NCBI GenBank assembly: GCA_023052935.1
Contig: CM041297.1
Span: forward strand, 54,045,917-54,109,916
Reading direction: 5' to 3'
Length of the DNA: 64,000 nt
Source: Piezodorus guildinii
Taxonomy: Eukaryota; Arthropoda; Insecta; Hemiptera; Pentatomidae
The notes below the pieces were generated by a model, which saw only the letters and a program-made list of their open reading frames with translations, ran no database searches and had not been told where the DNA came from. The translations under genes and the position numbers were made by a program. Shown here in pieces: positions 56,990 to 64,000 of this stretch (its first letter is position 1; each line of letters opens with the position of its first letter).

Positions 56990-57163
56990 AGGATGGCCGA
57001 GTGGGTTAACGCGCGTTGACCAGCAGCCAGATGACCAAAAATCAGAAATAAAATAATTACGACGGAAGGCTTTTAACTCGACATTTATCCCCCGCCCTCA
57101 ACTCTGGCCCAAGAATCCCTCTAATAGCCTTCAAAGGCGAGCTTGGGGCATATAAAAAAAATC
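56990..57163 (+). repeat. SINE-D head, tRNA-Leu/Ser-like, truncated
   Basis: CTAGGATGGCCGAGTGGGTT AACGCGCGTTGACCAGCAGC resembles the D-arm/A-box and anticodon side of a tRNA-Leu or -Ser (GGATGGCCGAGTGGTTAA.GCG). No B box is present. A unique GC-richer body follows up to the R1 junction. It is a tRNA-derived retroposon, not a functional tRNA. Confidence 0.45.
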
Positions 57164-57164
57164 T

Positions 57165-57900
57165 GGTGCGGGCAACACACGACTTTCACTTACCTCGATG
57201 TTTAAAATCAATGTAAGAATTTTCAAATACAGTTAGAAATAAAAATAATTGAAACTATTAAGGAATTAATCAAATTGAATTTATATAGAAACATGTGTTT
57301 TATTAAAAAATCTATTATATTATCATCTAAAATAATCAGTTAGTTTTATCTTCTTCTCATCACTCTCTATTAACTTCTAAAAGCTTGTGTATGAGATATT
57401 TTTTCTAAAATCTTTAGCTTTCCAAAGGTATATCATACATGTATATTACTGCTCTTATGTTCAAAAACGAAAAATTTCATTAAAAATATATTTTTTCTGT
57501 TTTCTCCTTTAGTTGGGTATCGAATTTATTCAATTTATATATTTACCTGTTTTTCATCAGTGTTAACAATATAATCTAGTTATTATTATTGAATCTAAAA
57601 AATTAAAGGTACTTTAGTGGAAGAAAATATCGGCATTTAAGCCCTGTCAGACCATTTTCATCCAAATAAAACCAACATGATATTAAAGCCCATTAAATTT
57701 TTCATCGATATAGCGAGTTTAATCAAAATCGTCGGAACCGTTTTTGAGAAAATCGAAAAAAGGTGCAAAATGCATGGTATAAAGTGCCTCTTCTGGTAAG
57801 CTCATTTTGATGAAAAAAGTTTTGTCACGTCTCGGGCGTATAGTTGTCTTAAATATGAAATTTCAGTTTCATAGGACTTACCGTTTCCGCCCGAGAGTTA

Positions 57901-57936
<36 letters not shown>

Positions 57937-58058
57937 CTTTTTGCGGGACTTGGTTATTTGGACTCACGGGACCCTAAAACATGTATTTCCGTTGAAAACA
58001 GGAATTCGAAAATTTTCACGATCGCAATACTTTCCTTACTATATATAGTAAGTGAAAG
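57165..58058 (-). repeat. R1 repeat, full-length minus-strand copy
   Basis: Ends ACTTTCACTTACC (57182-57194) and TAGTAAGTGAAAGT (near 58040-58053) match the inverted ends of 11081-11970, and the CTGGTGCGGGCAACACACG extension is at the outer side. It contains an expanded (CA) run at about 57900-57932 where other copies have a short GT tract, and TCGTCGGAACCGTTTTTGAG. It is closest in sequence to the 11.1-kb copy. Confidence 0.88.
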
Positions 58059-60424
58059 TAAAAAAAATACAAGCTTCGAAAAGTATTAGGATAGTTTAGG
58101 CAATTCAACAAATTCTTTTCGATTTCTATATTTCATTCAGCTTTGCAATTGAGTGACATACCTTTGCTGAGAGTCCTTTTTAACACTTCTCAATCCTTAC
58201 TATATCGAGAAAGTATAGTCGACTGTTGAAATTATTATAGGTAGAATAGTTGGGAGTTTTAAAAATATTTTAATAATAAGTTGTTTAAAAATATTTATTT
58301 TTACTCGCGCTTGTAAAAGCCATGTCAAGCACGAACTCCAAACGTGATCCTACATCTTCTCTCACTGCTAATTTTAATCAACATTTAAAAAATCTCCTCG
58401 AAACCAAACAAATCAATGCTACCTACAAAAACCTCATCTTCTAGAATTCAATTGCTCTCCGAAATAATGTGATCCATGTCAAGCATTAACTCAAATTAGT
58501 TTATGCTTGGTATGACTCATTGATGATGGCTTACGTGCTTGAGATATTATGCAATTTAAAATATTTTTAAATGATTGACTCCCGATTATTTCTACCTATG
58601 ACAATCCTTAGTAAGATGTAGGATGTGCTATAAAAGTTAAAGTTGTAGTTTTCCATTTTTCTTTTTCCAAACTATTTCGGATATGTTAAGTTAATTCTAA
58701 TGCAAGGGTGGCTCAGGTTAGAAAGTATAATTTTATTTAATATAATACAAAAATAAATATTTACGGAACTTGTTAGCCCTCTAAATTCAGTCGCACGGGC
58801 AAATGCCTGATGATCATCGATTATTAATCTATTTATTATAAAACTGTATATGATTCTGTTACTATGTACGTCTATTATTTCAATAATAACAGCAATACTG
58901 AGAATTATTATAACAATTAAGGTTGTGAATTCGTTTTGTTATTATTATCGTGATTTTCTAAATATCAGCCAATTATTTCTATTTTGAAATAATCTAATTA
59001 AATTTATGCTCTGAATATATTGCACATGCATTTGGACGCCATTTAAATAAAAAAAAAAATAGAACGTTACCTACCTCGCGGCTTACATAATTCCCGCGTT
59101 CATGAGAAACAAACTTAAAAATGTGCCGACGCATTGTTTTATAAGTTTCGAAATATACCATTAGCGAAAAAAGAAAGTGACATTGTACCGTGTAAATTTC
59201 ATCAGTGATTTTATTGTTCTACATTACTTCCTGTCTGAGCGTGCTTTATCAGTTTGCTATTGTTTAAAGAATGAATAAAGTTAAAGAGAAATCGTGAAAA
59301 TAAGTTTAAAGTGCGAGTAATCGTGGTTTATTAGGTTTAGCTCTAGGGTTTTTATATGTTACATCTTAGATTAAATAAATGAAACGGATACAGAATTTGA
59401 ATTCAGAAAATGGCTAAGTGTCTTAGCTGGCATTTTGCTCGTTTATTTCAGCACAGTGTCTTTTTAAGGGGCTAAATGCCAAACTGTAAAAAGGCAAAGA
59501 GTCTTTATGTAACAAATTTGTCGTTAAAAATGAAAGGTAATGGTATATGGTCAGAAAAATTGAAGTTACCCGACAGCTTAACACTTTTTAGAAGTGACTG
59601 GTTTTAGAAGACTATTTAAAAAAATATATAAATATAATAGTCGTCATTTTGCATATTTAATCAACTCATCATATCATAACAGTTTATTGTAAGTTAAAGC
59701 TACCCTAATAATGGTAAAGTTCAAAATTACAGCTCCCCCATAACATAACTCTATATCTTTACAGGATAATTTCCCATCTGCATCAACTACTTTTCATGCG
59801 TGATAAACAAGTAAAAAATATTTTAAAAAATACCTGGTTGTTATGAATTCACTGCCACAAAATTTAAATTACTCGCTTTAAATAGGACTTGAAAAATGTA
59901 AATTCAGTTAATTCATTATAGGTACATAACGGCTACAATTAAAAAAGAATACCGTCTAAGGAATTATTTATACAGCTTCTATATCAACAGAGGATTAAAT
60001 TATTATTTACTCTGTATAGCTTTAAGGATGATGTGTTTAATTTTTTTTTATTTAATAATAAAAAATATGAGATTAAATATTTTATTACGTCAAGGATTAA
60101 AGCATAACATGAAATAAGGTCAAGATTGTATCATGTAACATTAGATACATTCTCATGGATCTAAATTGCATCAGTCTTCTGGTCTTAAGTTAATCTCGGT
60201 TGTGTAATTTTACGGCATTTAATATAATATAATTATTAGGAGGGATCAATTTAAAAATTCAAGAATATTGCACATTGTTTGATAGGGTGAACCTGTCGTT
60301 CTACGGACTATGTATTACAAGTTTTTGTTTTAAGCTGTAAATTTAAAAATAAAAGTTCAACAAACTAACTTTGATTGATTCTTTGATACCACTTATTAAA
60401 TTCTGAATTTAAATTCTTTTATAA
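58059..60424. other. No gene recognised
   Basis: AT-rich. A 41-codon plus-strand frame from 58321 (MSSTNSKRDPTSSLTANFNQ, HLKNLLETKQINAT) is the only stretch with a coding look; it may be a retroelement ORF1 remnant and is not called. No exon of either host gene was identified. Confidence 0.4.
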
Positions 60425-60480
60425 CGCTCTCATAAAGAAGGCCTATAATTTAGGCAGAAACGTCGGCACAAGTCAATTAA
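60425..60480 (+). ncRNA. Degenerate hammerhead-like motif, solitary
   Basis: Reads AAGAAGGCCTATAATTTAGGC then AGAAACGTCGGCACAAGT. The stem II (GCCTA/TAGGC), GAAAC (60457-60461), GTC and GGCAC are preserved, but CTGATGA has decayed to CATAAAGA. The GGCACA flank equals that at 2231 and 24290. Confidence 0.5.
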
Positions 60481-61189
60481 GTCTACACTTAATTTCGTTT
60501 TCTTTTGACTGCACCTTGAACTAACTTCTCCCTTAAATTCTTTTAGATCTTTTGGTTTTGTAATAGGCTTGAGTAACTTTAATAATGGAAACCATAAAAA
60601 AAAAAAAAAAAAAAAAACATACTCGGATTCATGCCATGGCATTGATTAGAATATTTTTATGGCTTTATTTTATTGCGGTACTTACTTGTTCGTTGTCAAC
60701 AAAGGATATGAATCATACTCCTCTCGATAAGAAAGTGGGCTGAGAAGGAAAAATAGTACTCGGTCCGTTACTGATAAATTTGGAAGGAAACTCATTTTTT
60801 AATTCGCTTTATCAAATATTGATTTGATCTGTTCACAACCTGCATTAAAGTCCCAAAACCGTCACGGAATTTTTTTTTTTTTTTTGAAATTCCGTCATCC
60901 TAGTAAGCATTGTAAAACAATAACAGCTGGCATAGTGGAAACCTGTTCTGATCGGTACAGGAAAAGTTTTTCTACGAAGGTGTTATCGTTATCAAAGTAT
61001 TCTCTAATGTTGGTTCAAACTAAATCACGTATTGGAATTTTATCCCGTTTATGGACGTGTTATATGTGTAATCCTAGGTATGCTTAGAGTTTTCCTGTTC
61101 TGGCATGCGGAATATTTCCGAGAGGGACATGTGATGTATAAAAATAAATTTTAATGAGATTGGTGAGCTAACATGAGAAAATAAAATAA

Positions 61190-61192
<3 letters not shown>
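60481..61192. other. No gene recognised
   Basis: A-run near 60600 and T-run near 60870; short frames without a domain. Confidence 0.4.

Positions 61193-61267
<75 letters not shown>
61193..61267. repeat. Compound TA/TG microsatellite
   Basis: (TA) repeat of about 57 bp followed by (TG) of about 18 bp. Confidence 0.95.
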
Positions 61268-61509
61268 TATATATCACTCAAATTTATAGGTACACAATAT
61301 AGAAATAAAAAAAAATTTTTTTTTTGAGTTCAGAGAGAAAAGAAACTTGTCTACTGAACATATGCTCATCAATATAACTTTTGAATTGCTATTTTTAATT
61401 TAAATTAAAACAAAAAAAAATATTATGTGTGTGTACAAAATAAACCTTAAGTTGAGGTGCGGTTTTAAGTTCAATTGATTCACTCAAAGGTACACAAAAT
61501 GAAGCACCT

Positions 61510-62110
61510 GCTCCATCCGTTTTGATTCTTTCCTATCCGATCCCATTCTCTTCCAGGTTTCCCCTTCGCAGCTCTTCTTCATCTCTTAGTCTGTCGGTGG
61601 ACGTCCTCGCTTCCTTGACAACTCCCTTGGGTACCACTCCATAAGCTGCCTGGTCCATGTTATAATATGTCTCTTGATGACATGTCCGGTCTAGGTCGAC
61701 TTCCTTAGATTGACTTTTCCTGCAATATCTGGGAGATCGATCCTTGATCTTATTCACTTATTTTATTTCCGATCTCGTCTAGATATTACGAGAAGGTACA
61801 GACAGCTCCATTCCTCTTAACTTGTGGCTTGTCATCCTGTCTATTCCCCATGTTTCGCAACCGTAGGTCATGTTAGGAAGCACGGTGCTCATCCAGAGTA
61901 TCTTCTTGAGTTCCGAGCTCACATACGATCTATACATCTCCTTAAACTTGAAGAGTGCATCGCCTGCGTTTGTCTTCAACTTGCCCTTTATCTTATTTCA
62001 ATAGAAAGAAGATGCTCAAGGTATATAAACGATTCTTCTCTCTCTATAATATGCTCACCCATTATGAAATCTCCATCTGTATTTACTGTTACATATTTGG
62101 GCTTTTTTAA
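61510..62110 (-). pseudogene. LINE reverse-transcriptase C-terminal fragment
   Basis: Minus strand, several frames: KPKYVTVNTDGDFIMGEHII with FIYLEHL, MYRSYVSSELKKILWMSTVL, PNMTYGCETWGIDRMTSHKL RG (the LTYGSETW motif), RSPRYCRKSQSKEVDLD, and YNMDQAAYGVVPKGVVKEAR TSTDRLRDE. This is the 3' end of an RTE-like LINE. A stop separates the parts. It lies just left of SINE-B 62168-62450, whose insertion may have cut it. Confidence 0.7.
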
Positions 62111-62167
62111 CTTTATTTTGAGCCATATGTTTTATCAGATGTTTTGCTATGGTCAGGATTTCTTCTT

Positions 62168-62450
62168 GTTTGTTTATTTATTTAACGTCACTTTACGCTA
62201 CTATGGCTAATCGGACGATCTACAGTGGGAGTCCTAAATTTTGCCTATCAAGGTTTTATTAGGATAGGGATCATTAACGAGTACCTGACATCGCACAGGC
62301 TCGGGACTACCTTTTAACGTCCCATCCGAAGGACGGCGTAACTAAGGATTTTTTACTCCTATTAAAAATCCTAGGACCACCTGCGGGTTTGAACCCGTGA
62401 CCATTAGCATAGGAGGCTGTTACGCTAACCACCCAGCTACAAGTGATCCC
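62168..62450 (-). repeat. SINE-B, complete reference copy with 12-bp target duplication
   Basis: 283 bp, flanked by identical GGATTTCTTCTT (62156-62167 and 62451-62462). On the minus strand: tRNA-like head with TGTAGCTGGGTGGTTAGCGT, B box GGTTCAAACC (about 62386-62395), body GACGGCGTAACTAAGGATTT (shown as plus), and an AAATAAATAAACAAAC tail. The identical flanks make it a fairly recent insertion. Confidence 0.92.
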
Positions 62451-62641
62451 GGATTTCTTCTTTTTTCCCCCCCCTATTTTTCCTATTATTTGTTATAGCG
62501 TAATGTAAATATAAAATAATCAAATCCATTATTATGAGCACATTTTACATTTGCGTAATTATTACTCAAGTTTATACAATTTTTTACTTTATGTTTAAAA
62601 AATAATAATGTTATGGAATACAAAAAGCAATTGAACTATAA

Positions 62642-62790
62642 TAGGGGTACTCACTATGTTTGCTATAGCATATTTTTTGTGCTATTTTGCTAAACCCGTC
62701 GAGTGTCTACAGTTATTTCCTGTAGGAACTCGATGGGTTGAGCAAAATAGCACAAAAAATATGCTATAGCAAACGTAGTGAGTACCCCTA
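62642..62790. mobile_element. 149-bp near-perfect palindrome (mini-MITE)
   Basis: Arms of about 65 bp: TAGGGGTACTCACTATGTTT, GCTATAGCATATTTTTTGTG, CTATTTTGCTAAACCCGTCG AGT, mirrored with three to four mismatches down to the terminal CCCTA at 62790. The loop itself contains a small hairpin (CTACAG...CTGTAG). It resembles a tiny fold-back MITE. No convincing target duplication; a transcript would form a long hairpin. Confidence 0.85.
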
Positions 62791-64000
62791 ATGTAGTAGT
62801 ATGTTTTGTTGTACCAGCTTAATTTATATATAATCTTATTGAATTAAAAACAATAAACCACATATTAAGCAAAAAAGAAGCTCTTAATTATTATTCAATC
62901 TGTTATTTATTTATACATAGTTATGCTTCTGAAATAAAACATTTTTTATAACGGTTTTAATATTAAAAAAATAGAATCCCAATTAATGTGTTTTAGAGAA
63001 ACTATAATTACAAGAGTAATTACTCCGATCAAAAAAAGAAAACAAAATTAAAATAACAATTAAATGTTTTTGATACTAGAAGAAGTAATTACGTCATTAT
63101 GTCGTGCCTAATAGGTATTGTTTATAAACCGTATAATGGACTTTTGTTTACAATGTTATGGTTAGACGCATTTTCCTTTAATTTATTTGTTCTCTAGGGA
63201 AGGAAAAATAGGTCAAATCAAAAGGTTTCTATTCATTGATTCTGAGGGTAATACTCTTAATTATAATTAGATATCTTTCAAACAATCTTTTGAACTGTAG
63301 ATTTCTTCCCACCAAGTGATCGCTTAAAAGAGAGAAATGAAAATTTGATTAACACTTGTTCCAAGATTTCGAATTAGTTCTTTTAAATTATCTACATATA
63401 CTTGTTTCATACTCGATGTTATCTTCATTTTTGAAGAAAAATACTGCTCCTTTCCTCGACAAATGATCCAGCTCCAAAAACTAGAGCGAACCTTAGTCAA
63501 GTTAAAAAAATGTGAATTTATTTAATAACATTTTGGTTTGCTCTTGTTTTAATTCTTTTATAATATAGGACCCATAGTTTCGCAGATATTGAAGTATAAA
63601 AGCACTCAAATTTGACTAATTATAAATACTTATTATATACAAATGGTTGTGAGGCGTTAGCTTATATGTTATATATTATATTATATAAGTAAAGTATCAC
63701 AACTAATGTAATTAATATTTATACTTATTCATCTTTATCGCTCTAGTAAGTTTTACGGATTAAGAGAACAATTTTCTTACCGATTTGAATTTGATGATTC
63801 AATTTATCTATATATATTTTACAATTTATATATTCTATACACAAATATTGATTTCCTAAAATCAAATTTAAAATGAATATAAATACCACCGACTGAAAGT
63901 ACTATACTCTCTTTTATCTAACTCATCAAAATTAAAAATTAGACAGAAACTGAATACATACACTAGACAGGCATACCTACTTAAGCCATTATGGACTTAC
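62791..64000. other. No gene recognised
   Basis: AT-rich to the window end, no open frame, repeat or splice-linked exon recognised. Confidence 0.4.

Noticed and set aside
57900..57932. A short CRISPR-like or satellite array
   Set aside because: Simple CA microsatellite inside an R1 copy; no CRISPR-like array exists anywhere in the window.

Overview
This is an AT-rich, repeat-dense animal (almost certainly insect) genomic window. It has spliced genes with long introns, a Tret1-type sugar transporter with insect-style sequence, tRNA-derived SINEs, several non-LTR retrotransposon families, mariner elements and long TA microsatellites. A hemipteran-like genome is a reasonable guess, but the order cannot be proven from this sequence. 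There are no bacterial-type operons, no CRISPR array and no complete rRNA or tRNA gene.

Two host genes are supported, both on the minus strand and arranged head to tail. (1) A ZCCHC24-like gene (CCHC zinc knuckle) has a first coding exon at 24776-24895 beside a GC-rich promoter-like patch. Two further exons follow at 1662-1758 and 1416-1537, and the gene runs off the left edge. All splice phases fit. (2) A facilitated trehalose/sugar transporter (Tret1-like, MFS) has seven exons between 56525 and 40959. They join in frame to 526 codons except for one single-base deletion just after 44339 that breaks exon 3. An intron acceptor directly before its ATG implies a non-coding 5' exon further upstream, which was not located.

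The rest is mobile or repeated DNA. Left third (1-24.7 kb, the large ZCCHC24 intron): a decayed mariner, SINEs, LINE reverse-transcriptase pieces, an internally deleted mariner with TA duplications, a hAT-type element with an 8-bp target duplication nested in a LINE piece, and the first copies of a ~0.9 kb repeat (here called R1) with 13-bp inverted ends. Middle (25-40 kb): nested R1/LINE/SINE insertions, a complete mariner at 33399-34684 with an intact 339-residue D,D34D transposase, and a young SINE with a perfect 15-bp target duplication. Right third (41-64 kb): transposon pieces in the transporter introns, a 756-bp MITE with ~130-bp inverted ends, a degraded RNase H LINE, and a nearly perfect 149-bp palindrome.

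The most unusual structure is a set of fold-back elements and solitary arms whose inner ends carry hammerhead-ribozyme cores (CTGANGA, a short stem II, GAAAC, ACGTC). In at least three elements two such motifs sit in opposite orientation in the two arms (1.86/2.2 kb, 24.05/24.25 kb, 43.5/43.56 kb). Further degenerate relatives lie at 17.8, 29.6, 47.35, 54.85, 55.3/55.45 and 60.45 kb. Hammerhead motifs are known in the terminal repeats of Penelope-like retroelements, which is the likeliest origin. No Penelope protein is visible in the window.
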